NCBI GenBank assembly: GCA_021498095.1
Contig: JAIZWK010000001.1
Span: 864,448 to 928,447, forward strand
Source: Candidatus Harpocratesius repetitus
Lineage (GTDB): Archaea; Asgardarchaeota; Lokiarchaeia; Sigyniarchaeales; Promethearchaeaceae
Length of the DNA stretch: 64,000 bases
Reading direction: 5' to 3'
Shown here piece by piece: positions 36,818-45,184 of this stretch (its first letter is position 1; the number at the start of each line of letters is the position of its first letter). The notes under the pieces are model-generated. The model searched no databases. It had not been told where the DNA came from and saw nothing but the letters and a program-made list of their open reading frames with translations. The position numbers and the translations under genes are program-made.

Positions 36818-37543
36818 ATGGTGATGAAACCTCCTAGTGAATTAAATCAACTATTACTTTATTGGTGGAAAATAATTGATCGAGACGAGATAAATAAAGA
36901 TGATTTACAAAACTTTATCGCTTTTGAATTATTTACCTTTTCTTTGGAGAAAACTAAAGCAACGATTCAAGAAGCTATAGATAGGAAACTTTTAATCTAT
37001 GATCCAATTACAGATTTAGTTCGTTTAAATTCAACTTTACAAACTAAGTATAATGAATGGTTGAAAGGAGGAATTACAAAAACTAAAAAAATGCTTCAAG
37101 TTTTGCGTAAGCGTTGGCGTGAACCTCTTCAATTTAGGAAGGAAGACATTTTTTCAGTTTATTATCAAGATTTGGTTGATCCATTAGTTCATAATAGAGC
37201 ATCGAGAATCCTTAGTTCGAGAGTGAAAATAGACAAAAGTAATTTCGATGATATTGGGAATTCGGGAGATTTGGATAATATCAATAATTTAGATGATTTA
37301 AAACTGTTTATTTCTGGGAAAATTAAGGGCTATCCCTTTCAGATTGATTCATCCCGCAAGATTATACAGCATGTATGTCCTGAATTTAAGCAATATCGAG
37401 CAAAAGAGAAATCTTTTTGTCCTCATCTAGCTCGTTTAATTTTGAAAATAAACCTCAAATATCCAGAAATTACGCTTGGGCTACTTAAAAGAATTGCTCA
37501 AACAAAGGAATCTTGGATATTTTCTACCGAAATTAATATATAA
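36818..37543 (+). CDS. DUF2240-like archaeal protein coupled to DP1
   Basis: About 242 residues from the ATG at 36818, which has an AGGTGA ribosome site; a longer frame overlapping DP1 is less likely. The N-terminal part looks like two winged-helix-type units (QNFIAFELFTFSLEKTKATI). The C-terminus has a Cys/His cluster, QHVCPEFKQYRAKEKSFCPH, like a SWIM-type zinc site. DUF2240 proteins are small archaeal proteins often found by DP1; assignment is from memory and moderate. An accessory role in replication is inferred from the 8-base spacing to DP1. Confidence 0.65.
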   Translation: MVMKPPSELNQLLLYWWKIIDRDEINKDDLQNFIAFELFTFSLEKTKATIQEAIDRKLLIYDPITDLVRLNSTLQTKYNEWLKGGITKTKKMLQVLRKRWREPLQFRKEDIFSVYYQDLVDPLVHNRASRILSSRVKIDKSNFDDIGNSGDLDNINNLDDLKLFISGKIKGYPFQIDSSRKIIQHVCPEFKQYRAKEKSFCPHLARLILKINLKYPEITLGLLKRIAQTKESWIFSTEINI

Positions 37544-37560
37544 AAAAGAAGTTATTTTTT

Positions 37561-38850
37561 CTACATTAACTTTCTGAATTTCTTACCACTAAATCGAGTA
37601 ATTTTATTTCGAATACATGAAGGTGGTATATTCATTAATTCTGCGATTCTCGACTCGTTTTGTAGGTAATCTTGCAGATCTCTCAAAGGTACATTAGATT
37701 TTATAAATTTCGTTCGACCGTATCGTCCAGTAGATTTTACTCTTGCATTAACCATACCTGAAAGATCTAACTCACGAATTAATTCTGAAACACGGCGTTG
37801 TGTCAATTTATTTAGTCCTGGTATTAATTCAACCATTTCACAGTATGTATTGTAAATATCGCCGGTGATAATTGTTTCTTGATTTAAATGCTTTTCAAGT
37901 TGATAAATACTAAGAAGGATCATTTTACTTTGTAAAGGAAGTGCTTCACAGTATTCTTTCATTTTATCCTTTTCCATATTATCTTGAGCAAAATACACAT
38001 GATCGATAGTAACTTGCTTGGCATTTCGACGTTCTGCAAATTCACCCGCTTTTCGGAGCAAATCTAATGCTTTTCGTGCATCACCATGTTCTTTGGCGGC
38101 TAAAGCTGCACAAAGTGGAATTACACTTGGATCGAGTACATCAGGATAAAATGCTCTTGCAGCGCGCTGTTCCAAAATGTCTTTAATTTCCAAAGCGTTG
38201 TATGCAGGAAAAACAATTTCTTCTTCACCCAAACTGCTTAAAACTCGAGGATCTAAAGCGCTTTTAAAATTAAGGACATTTGAAATACCGATTATATTTA
38301 CTTTGGTCGATTTCAAATGAGAGTTGATTCGAACCAGATTATATAATACATCTTGAGATTTTCGAGCCTTTTTAACAAGCACATCAATTTCATCAAGTAT
38401 AATGAAGCAATTTCCTTTAAGATTTGTATTAATTTTTTCAATAAGAGTATCAAAAACCACATCAATCGGCCAACCGGCTATTGGGACGGGATTATCAGGG
38501 TCAATTTCATCGCAAATTTTAGCTAATACGCGATATCCTGTATTCACTTCTTGACAATTTAAAAAGATCCATTTACTTTCAGGAATATTTGCATTACGGC
38601 ATTGTCGATTCAAATGATTACTGACATAACTAATTACGGCTGTTTTCCCGGTACCTGTTTTTCCAAAAATAAAAATATTTGATGGCATGGAATTTTTTAG
38701 GCTGCATGCCACAATCTCAGCAATTTTCTGAATTTGATGATTGCGATGAGGTAATAATGATGGTACAAATTCAGGGCGTAACACATCACGTTCATGGAAT
38801 ATCTCTTCTTTCGACATAAAATCTTTGAAATAATTATCAATATCAAACAT
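37561..38850 (-). CDS. cdc6: Orc1/Cdc6 replication initiator
   Basis: About 429 residues. AAA+ core with Walker A (GKTGTGKTAV), Walker B (CFIILDEIDVL), sensor 1 (IIGISNVL) and sensor 2 region (HGDARKALDLLRKAGEFAE), then a C-terminal winged-helix DNA-binding domain (about 330-429). It binds origin recognition boxes and loads MCM. The start MFDIDNYFKDF was chosen because it begins the conserved part; upstream ATGs at 38904 and 38862 are possible. It is convergent with the DP1/DUF2240 operon, clustering replication genes. Confidence 0.95.
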   Translation of the reverse strand: MFDIDNYFKDFMSKEEIFHERDVLRPEFVPSLLPHRNHQIQKIAEIVACSLKNSMPSNIFIFGKTGTGKTAVISYVSNHLNRQCRNANIPESKWIFLNCQEVNTGYRVLAKICDEIDPDNPVPIAGWPIDVVFDTLIEKINTNLKGNCFIILDEIDVLVKKARKSQDVLYNLVRINSHLKSTKVNIIGISNVLNFKSALDPRVLSSLGEEEIVFPAYNALEIKDILEQRAARAFYPDVLDPSVIPLCAALAAKEHGDARKALDLLRKAGEFAERRNAKQVTIDHVYFAQDNMEKDKMKEYCEALPLQSKMILLSIYQLEKHLNQETIITGDIYNTYCEMVELIPGLNKLTQRRVSELIRELDLSGMVNARVKSTGRYGRTKFIKSNVPLRDLQDYLQNESRIAELMNIPPSCIRNKITRFSGKKFRKLM

Positions 38851-39211
38851 TATCACACACATCTCTTTTAATTCATACTTCCTCACTCGAAAGGAAGGAA
38901 TCAAAGCATACTTTCTTTTTTGTCGAGATGCTATTTAAGTGCGGTTGTTAATGGATAAGTTATTATCTGGAAAATAAAGAATGTATCATCCATTAATCGT
39001 TTAAATTTGTAGTGTTCTCGTTAATATCTTTATGAATTTTATGGAAAAAACCTTAAAAATGATGGGATCTTCTACGAAAAAAAACAAAAATGTTCCTTTA
39101 AGATTAATTTCATTTAGATAAGAGCACTTTTAAAGATCTCTATTAACCAAATATTTTTAATTTCAGAAGAAATTACGTGTAATATTTAAATGCCTTCAAT
39201 ATAATGGATAA
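38851..39211. other. Gap upstream of Orc1/Cdc6
   Basis: About 360 bases before the SIS genes. Archaeal origins often lie next to cdc6, but I see no paired GC-bearing recognition boxes here. A T-rich and A-rich pattern is present without further structure. Confidence 0.4.
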
Positions 39212-40309
39212 TTGATCAAAATTCTGTTCAATGACGCATTAGAATCATTTTTAAATATTCCATCAACCCTATTACGATGTCTCCGCTATTATCTTTCTCC
39301 CGAAGGGAAACAAATTTTAAAATCTTTTCAGAATTTCTGCGAAATTGATAATATTCACCGGTTGATTTTGGTTGGACATAGTTATAATTATTTTGCTTCC
39401 TTAATACCCTATTATTATATTAATTCTTCCATTGAAGTTTCTGTATTGCAAGCAAAACAAGTGAAATCCAGAGAATGTATTCTTATTGAACCAGACGAGT
39501 TTGTAACATACTGTCACCCGCATAAATATGCTAAAGATGCGGTTTTTGTGTTTGTTACACGCACAGGTTCAACACAAGTTTATCAAAGCATTGAAAAACT
39601 TCATAAATTTGAGATTGATCATCAAAAAATTGGGGTTGTGTCAAATAACCCTAAATTAAAATCCAATTGTAATTTTTATTTTCCGCTTCTCTGTGGTGAT
39701 GAAAAAGTTATTGGTTCTAATTCTTTCCCTGCAGATATTTTAGTATTGTATTTTCTCACAAGAGCTTTTATGAATCAAGAACCCATTCCAAAATCAATAG
39801 AAGATGAAATCCGACAAATGATTTTTGAAATCAAGTTTTATCAACAAGATTGGAAATTTCATGTATCGAGTTTAAATGATTTTTTGGGAGTAGATTATAA
39901 TTTTCTGTATTTCATTTCAAAAGGAACAAGTTTATCTGTGGCATATCAAGGTGCTTTAAATAGCAAGGCATATTTACGACTTTTTGGAGAAGGAATTTCT
40001 ATTGGATTGTTTCTTCATGGACCTTTTCAAATAATCGACAACTCCTTTCGTTGCATTTTATTGGTCAGTGATGAAACCAGTATCGAAGATACAGTAAATT
40101 TAATAAATATTGCAAGCAAAAAACTTGGATCAGGTCGAATTATTTTAATTAACAATAGTCGTGCTCTATCTTCATTAGGTCGAGCTAATAGAAATGTGTG
40201 GGTATTTGAACATACAACTCAAAATCCCTTTTTGGCTCCAATTTTTGAAATGGTTGTTTTAAATTACTTATTCCTTGATCAAGCACTTCGTCGGGGGGTA
40301 ATTGAATAA
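39212..40309 (+). CDS. Double-SIS sugar-phosphate isomerase-like protein (GlmS C-terminal type)
   Basis: 365 residues with a TTG start; no in-frame ATG precedes the conserved part, so TTG is likely. Two SIS domains are arranged as in the isomerase half of GlmS or in FrlB: the first starts at RLILVGHSYNYFA and has a sugar-phosphate loop VTRTGSTQVYQS, the second has YFISKGTSLSVAYQGALNSK and LHGPFQII. There is no glutaminase domain. It may bind or isomerise an amino sugar phosphate. The next gene, a paralogue, overlaps its stop (TAATG). Confidence 0.82.
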   Translation: MIKILFNDALESFLNIPSTLLRCLRYYLSPEGKQILKSFQNFCEIDNIHRLILVGHSYNYFASLIPYYYINSSIEVSVLQAKQVKSRECILIEPDEFVTYCHPHKYAKDAVFVFVTRTGSTQVYQSIEKLHKFEIDHQKIGVVSNNPKLKSNCNFYFPLLCGDEKVIGSNSFPADILVLYFLTRAFMNQEPIPKSIEDEIRQMIFEIKFYQQDWKFHVSSLNDFLGVDYNFLYFISKGTSLSVAYQGALNSKAYLRLFGEGISIGLFLHGPFQIIDNSFRCILLVSDETSIEDTVNLINIASKKLGSGRIILINNSRALSSLGRANRNVWVFEHTTQNPFLAPIFEMVVLNYLFLDQALRRGVIE

Positions 40310-41430
40310 TGTCAAAAAAGAATGATTCATTTATTTGGCCATTTTCATTTCAACAAATTCGAGATGATTTCTTTAATGAAATTGAAAGTTTACACAACTG
40401 CGCTGATCAGTATTTCAGTGGTAAATTTTCTTCACTTTTTAGTAAATTGAGGAAAATACTCATGGATTATGAAATTTCTAAAGTTTTTTTTATCGGGAAT
40501 ACATACAGTTATTTTGCCAGCCAAATCGCTTCACAAATGATAATGGTTGATCAGAATGAGATATCCTTTTCTCTTTACTGTGTAGAATTAAGTGAATTTT
40601 TCGATTACATGCTTCCTCAAGAACCTGAAAAAGCTCTTTATATTTTTATTTCCAAATCAGGAAAATCACGATTTCTACAAGAATGTGTAGATCATTTACG
40701 TTTATCAAAAATTTCACCAGAGACAGTTTGGCTTATAACAAATAACCAGAATACATCATTGGCTTCATTTATTTCAAATAGATTTCCTATGTTTGTTTCC
40801 AGCGAAATAGTATTAGGAACAAAATCATTTATTAATACTCTATTCATAGTTTATTTAATTACACGAGTTTTATTAGGAAAAGAGGCTGTCGATTCACACC
40901 TTCAAAGAAAAATTCATATTTTTTTGTCTGATTTGGCAAATTTCCGTGAAAATTGGGAAAAACCCACTGAATATATTGAGTCATTTTTAGGTGATTTTGA
41001 TGATTTATATATTATTTCGAGAGATCCCGCTTCTATGGCTGCAGCATCACTAAGTGCATTACATGCAAAGAGTTTTACTCGACTTCTTACTGAAGGTACT
41101 TATATTTCTCATTTTTTCCATGGACCATTTCAAATTTTAGAAAAAAAGATTTATCCAAGAGAAATTAGAATTCTTATGTTTGTTGGTGATCGAACGACAA
41201 ATGAAGCCACAATTTATCGATTAGTCAAATTGATACTAGAACGAGCTGGAAAAGTGCTTGTTTTAAGCAATAACCCTGCTGTTTCTGATACTCTTAGAAA
41301 AAACAAGAGAATTTCGTTGGTTGATTTTACTGCAGATATTCAGGTATTATCCCCAATATTCGAGTTATTTATTTTACAATTTGTACTACTAAAAATTGCA
41401 GAAAAAAAAGGATTGCTACAAAAAAGTTAA
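40309..41430 (+). CDS. Second double-SIS protein, paralogue in the same operon
   Basis: 373 residues, same plan as its upstream neighbour: loop ISKSGKSRFLQE in SIS 1, YIISRDPASMAAASLSALHAKS and FFHGPFQILE in SIS 2. Its ATG overlaps the previous stop by one base, with a purine-rich CGGGGGG ahead. The two share the same length and motif order but differ widely, so duplication is old. SIS proteins act as dimers, so an obligate heterodimer is likely (inference). The enzyme substrate is unknown. Confidence 0.82.
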   Translation: MSKKNDSFIWPFSFQQIRDDFFNEIESLHNCADQYFSGKFSSLFSKLRKILMDYEISKVFFIGNTYSYFASQIASQMIMVDQNEISFSLYCVELSEFFDYMLPQEPEKALYIFISKSGKSRFLQECVDHLRLSKISPETVWLITNNQNTSLASFISNRFPMFVSSEIVLGTKSFINTLFIVYLITRVLLGKEAVDSHLQRKIHIFLSDLANFRENWEKPTEYIESFLGDFDDLYIISRDPASMAAASLSALHAKSFTRLLTEGTYISHFFHGPFQILEKKIYPREIRILMFVGDRTTNEATIYRLVKLILERAGKVLVLSNNPAVSDTLRKNKRISLVDFTADIQVLSPIFELFILQFVLLKIAEKKGLLQKS

Positions 41431-41479
41431 TGGTTTCACTGTTTACGAGAAGTAGTTGAAAATAGTAATCGGGCATACC

Positions 41480-41701
41480 CTTCACTAGTAAAATGTGATC
41501 TAAGCCCATCATCTCCTCAATGGTCATTGCAGTAAATCGATTATCACCTACAGTTGAAAAATGATTATTTAACGGTTCAAGGAGATCATGATTGCTGACA
41601 TGTATTACACTGAATAACATTCATCAATCCTTCAAATGTAAGTGCTTCAAATCTATAATGAGGAAATTCGGCTTCGAAGACCGATTGTAGTAGTGAAAAA
41701 G
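41480..41701 (-). pseudogene. Remnants of two copies of a domain found intact at 44534-45001
   Basis: One minus-strand frame (about 41480-41620) reads DLLEPLNNHFSTVGDNRF and then TAMTIEEMMGLDHI, which matches DLVEPINDHFGGISDTRF and EPMTLEQMMGLDHI in the protein at 44534-45001. A second stretch just upstream (about 41588-41701) reads HYRFEALTFEGLMN before a stop, apparently a more decayed copy. Neither has a full-length frame. They look like leftovers of a duplicated gene at the left edge of the accessory island. Confidence 0.65.
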
Positions 41702-41774
41702 ACAATGTTATAAAGTTAAGAAATTTCACATTATTGTTTGCATCCCACCTCATTTGATTTTATGATATTTTTCA

Positions 41775-41990
41775 TTAAGAATGCGTCCTTTTTGAAAGAA
41801 TTCGATAGAGCAAACTTTTTGAATCACTCCGTCTTAACCGATTAAAACTTCGATCAGGGCGAATTGGACTTAATTCAGATTGAATCCAGCGTGAGAGCCG
41901 CAAGTATAGAGTTTCAAGATCAAGATTAGGGAGAAGCATTAATTCGATTATATGATTTTGTACCGCAGTAATTAAATTTGAAATGCTCAC
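41775..41990 (-). CDS. Doubtful short frame in the remnant region
   Basis: About 71 residues from a GTG, with a plausible helical, Leu/Arg-rich sequence (LDLETLYLRLSRWIQSEL). It lies between the decayed fragments and the phased repeat. No ribosome site, no recognised family. It may be part of the same broken gene. Confidence 0.2.
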   Translation of the reverse strand: MSISNLITAVQNHIIELMLLPNLDLETLYLRLSRWIQSELSPIRPDRSFNRLRRSDSKSLLYRILSKRTHS

Positions 41991-42057
41991 ATAATAAGAT
42001 TTTTGGGCATCAAAATTGAAGAGAAATATTTAAGTGCATTTGGCTATCAGCGAAGTG

Positions 42058-42112
42058 GGTCGAAGAGGTCGAAAATAGTCAAAATTGGTCGAATGGGGTC
42101 GAATGGGTTGAA
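42058..42112. repeat. Six GGTCGAA-like units at 9-10 base spacing
   Basis: GGTCGAA at 42058, 42067, 42087 and 42097, plus the variants AGTCAAA at 42077 and GGTTGAA at 42106. The starts are 9, 10, 10, 10 and 9 bases apart, roughly one helical turn. The array is 27 bases from the stop codon of the next gene, at the left edge of the higher-GC island. Confidence 0.8.
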
Positions 42113-42138
42113 ATGATATTATCAATAAGAGCGAACGG

Positions 42139-43143
42139 TTAAATCAAGTAATACGGTGAGTTTGGAAGCGGTTTTTTACGTTTTTCTAGGATTGCAATAA
42201 GGACGGGGTCGGATGGTCCTGCGTGTGTTTGGAGGTATTCGATTGCGGACGGGGTGGCGCATGCGATCAACCATTGGCGGTGTTCTTCTGTAAATCCGTT
42301 AGGAAATCGGCGGTCATCCAGTTTGGCGTCGGGATTTTTTTTGGTTGTGATGTATGCGATAGCCAAATCGGGGATAGTTGGGGTGAAAAGAGGGACGAAA
42401 TGGGGGTCATACTTATCGCACCAATCTTGGTATGTCCATAGTGTAAATTCAGAAAAACGGGGTTTTAATATGGAACCTACAAAATGTTGAACAATAAAAT
42501 CAGGGTGGTAGTAATATTCTCCATTACGATATGCATGAAGAAATTTTTCCCTATCGAATGGTTTTATGTTAAGAAAGGCTTTATCGAATTTTTGGTTAAT
42601 TTTCATATAATCAAATTCCTCATTATTATCAATTGGCACACCCTGTTTATCATATAGTGGGATCGGCCAATTCGGGTAAATTTTTCGCATGAGGAACTGC
42701 AATAACCAGTATGTATCGAGCGGTAGACCATTTTCATCACAGGGCACAATTTTGGACGATGGTAACGGCATTACAAAATGGTCTTGTAAACTACCGGTTT
42801 TATATTGGCGCAAATCGACCCTGAAACGGTAATAATAGTCCGAAATGATGAAAAAATATTTGTATTCATCAGGTGCGGGGCAAGGATTTGACGAATCATC
42901 AAAAGGCATTATAATAGGCATGGGGCTCATAGGATCGAGTTGTCGTTGATAGTAAAAGTATCGCCAGAATGGATGAAGAGGTATACCGTATTCATCGCGT
43001 TCGAGTGTTTCGGGTAGAGGATATCCCAAATACATTTCGTATGGGACGCTACCGTCTCTCGGGCGGTAATATTTAACACCGTCTTTTTCGATTTCTCTAA
43101 AAATGCGAAATTGTTCAAAATATTCTGGAGGGAAATATGACAT
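42139..43143 (-). CDS. Orphan protein with internal repeat, accessory island
   Basis: 334 residues, very rich in Tyr, Phe, Pro and Asp. Two blocks of about 55 residues share a pattern: DEYGIPLHPFWRYFYYQRQ with PMPI after it, and DENGLPLDTYWLLQFLMRK with PIPL after it. No family recognised. GC is clearly higher than in the flanks (near 45% by eye in its 3' part, versus about 30%), suggesting transfer. It lies downstream of the split gene on the same strand with a 154-base gap. No signal peptide or membrane segment. Confidence 0.7.
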   Translation of the reverse strand: MSYFPPEYFEQFRIFREIEKDGVKYYRPRDGSVPYEMYLGYPLPETLERDEYGIPLHPFWRYFYYQRQLDPMSPMPIIMPFDDSSNPCPAPDEYKYFFIISDYYYRFRVDLRQYKTGSLQDHFVMPLPSSKIVPCDENGLPLDTYWLLQFLMRKIYPNWPIPLYDKQGVPIDNNEEFDYMKINQKFDKAFLNIKPFDREKFLHAYRNGEYYYHPDFIVQHFVGSILKPRFSEFTLWTYQDWCDKYDPHFVPLFTPTIPDLAIAYITTKKNPDAKLDDRRFPNGFTEEHRQWLIACATPSAIEYLQTHAGPSDPVLIAILEKRKKPLPNSPYYLI

Positions 43144-43297
43144 TTTTTCTTGTTCTTTCTTCTATTTTTTCATTTTTCAATTTTTAATTTTTCAGTTTTT
43201 TTATTCTATATATTATTTGTATTTTACATATAAAAAAAGTGCCCAAAACGTTTTTGGGGCAAAAATTATTGGAGATATTCATTTTGCTGCTTGTAGA

Positions 43298-44404
43298 TTA
43301 CATGGGCCGGGTGAAGATGCGGACCGCTTGGGCATATTTTTTATATATGGGCATTTTTTGCACTTCAGTCCAAGAGAGTCCTTGTGCTAACAACATGTGT
43401 AACTCCTCACGGTTTTTCCACCAAGTTTTCATTTTTGGATTTTTGGGGTCAATTTCTATTTCATATTTTTTGGTATTGATATCAACGGTTGTGCTCATTA
43501 CTCCATAAGTGGCTTTGGTGCGGGCGATCAATTCCGAATTGGTGAATCTGCAACACCGTGCGAAGGATTTTTTCTTTCCGGTGTATTTCCAAATTTTCCA
43601 ATTGAAATCAGGCACTTTAACATCTTTACCGAGTAAAAACAGTGCGATTTTCAATGTATCTCCTTCAAATGCGTCGTAAAGACCCGGGTATTCTTGTTCA
43701 ACGGCTTTTTTGACTTTGGGTAGGTTGAGGAGCGCCATAGCTTGAAACATGCGGAAAATTTCGTTGCTTATCAATCCAGGTTCGATCTTTGCAATTTTAT
43801 CGGCGTTTTGATAATACCATTTCATGTGTGATGAGATACCGAATACAACGGTTGGAATACAATACTTTTCTACTTGAACTCCGACTTTTATATTCGTTTC
43901 TGGTCCGTAATTTTCCACCACGTAGTTTAAGTTAACAAGTACTTTACCTGCATCGACGACTTCAAATGCTATGGGCCATCCATTAACTATCACAGCAAAA
44001 TCGAGTTGCCCCGCATTACGAATATAATGATGGGACATAATCGACTGCATATCGTAGGGCCCTTTTAAATAGCCGAGCACATCCCCAAATTGACCTATAC
44101 CTTCTCGAATACGAATGGCTTCAGCGATTTTGAAGAGCTCCAAGTAGGGAATGGTACGAGTTTCAAGCACGGACATAGTGCGGATGTTGCGTGTGCCTTC
44201 GGGGTCGGCAACGGTTCCCCAAAACATTTTGATATAAGCCGCTTTTGAATACATCAACATGGGATTGATGTCGAGTTCGGATAATCGGTATAAAATCGGG
44301 GCATAGCGGCCCGAAAATGGTAAGCGATCTCCTCCATTGGCGGAGAAACAGTTATAACGGTTCCAAATTGATTGAAAGAACCTACTGATTCCATCGAGTT
44401 TCAC
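43298..44404 (-). CDS. Accessory-island protein, possible PD-(D/E)XK-like core; C-terminal half of a split frame
   Basis: 368 residues if started at the GTG at 44404. A segment reading GQLDFAVIVNGWPIAFEVVDAGK has the Asp, hairpin, Glu layout of a PD-(D/E)XK nuclease core, but the Lys right after Glu is missing, so this is tentative. The frame stays open for 43 codons upstream (LENTPNLFKNGN and on) to a TAA that is the stop of the next gene upstream. So both may once have been one protein of about 567 residues. No ATG supports a separate start. Higher GC than the surrounding genes. Confidence 0.65.
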   Translation of the reverse strand: MKLDGISRFFQSIWNRYNCFSANGGDRLPFSGRYAPILYRLSELDINPMLMYSKAAYIKMFWGTVADPEGTRNIRTMSVLETRTIPYLELFKIAEAIRIREGIGQFGDVLGYLKGPYDMQSIMSHHYIRNAGQLDFAVIVNGWPIAFEVVDAGKVLVNLNYVVENYGPETNIKVGVQVEKYCIPTVVFGISSHMKWYYQNADKIAKIEPGLISNEIFRMFQAMALLNLPKVKKAVEQEYPGLYDAFEGDTLKIALFLLGKDVKVPDFNWKIWKYTGKKKSFARCCRFTNSELIARTKATYGVMSTTVDINTKKYEIEIDPKNPKMKTWWKNREELHMLLAQGLSWTEVQKMPIYKKYAQAVRIFTRPM

Positions 44405-44533
44405 TATACGCTTTACACGGGTGAATGATTTTCCGTTCCATGTTTTTGACGGGTTATATTCTTCTGGGTTTCCTGTATAGTCCGAATTACCATTTTTGAA
44501 TAGGTTTGGGGTATTCTCCAGAAAACCGAAGAG

Positions 44534-45001
44534 TTAAGCAAAGTATAGAATGATGTGATCAAGCCCCATCATTTGTTCCAAGGTCATGGGCTCGAACCTG
44601 GTATCGCTTATGCCACCAAAATGGTCATTGATCGGTTCCACGAGGTCATCTTCAATGCCGGTAATGGATTGATAAAATCGATTATAGAATTCCATCACGA
44701 TATAGATTTTATCTTTCTGGCCGATCTGATCGAGTTTCGGGCCAGTAATATATTCATTTTTACTATTTGCAATGGGTTTACTGTATTTAATCAGCTTATT
44801 CAGAATGGTATAAAAGTTGGCCCATTTTTGGGCGAATTTACGATGGGCATTATTTTCTTGTGTGCTCGAGGAAAGCATTATTTTTTCGGCAAAATCTTTA
44901 CACCAATTATATCTTCCTTTAGATCTTCCTTTGGAAATTAGAATTTCCAAGTGAGAATTAGAATTGAGGCGAAAAATCATGATATTACCAAATTGAAGCA
45001 A
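44534..45001 (-). CDS. Accessory-island protein, N-terminal half of a split frame
   Basis: 155 residues; an alpha-helical protein ending in EPMTLEQMMGLDHIILYFA. No family recognised. It is in the same frame as 43298-44404, separated from it by one TAA (44534-44536) and then 43 open codons. Decayed copies of its C-terminal domain are present at about 41480-41701. It could be a free-standing small protein, or the N-terminal part of a fusion interrupted by a nonsense mutation or read through. Confidence 0.6.
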   Translation of the reverse strand: MLQFGNIMIFRLNSNSHLEILISKGRSKGRYNWCKDFAEKIMLSSSTQENNAHRKFAQKWANFYTILNKLIKYSKPIANSKNEYITGPKLDQIGQKDKIYIVMEFYNRFYQSITGIEDDLVEPINDHFGGISDTRFEPMTLEQMMGLDHIILYFA

Positions 45002-45184
45002 GAATCTTACTAAATTAATAAATCAAATTAGAAATATTGTGTGTGTTTTGAAATCAAAGAGATTCAAATGAAAAATCTACAATATTCAAGGATGGTAATA
45101 AAAAAAAAACTTAAATTTATGAAAAGTTCGGTTATACTCCGATTCTTTTCCATATTTGGTTTATCTCTATTTTTTAGATTTAAA

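Noticed and set aside
38851..39211. Replication origin next to cdc6
   Set aside because: The position is typical, but no inverted GC-containing boxes were found by eye; a skew plot would be needed.
42223..42490. Plus-strand frames in the island
   Set aside because: Antisense to the orphan protein at 42139-43143, which has an internal repeat only in its own frame.
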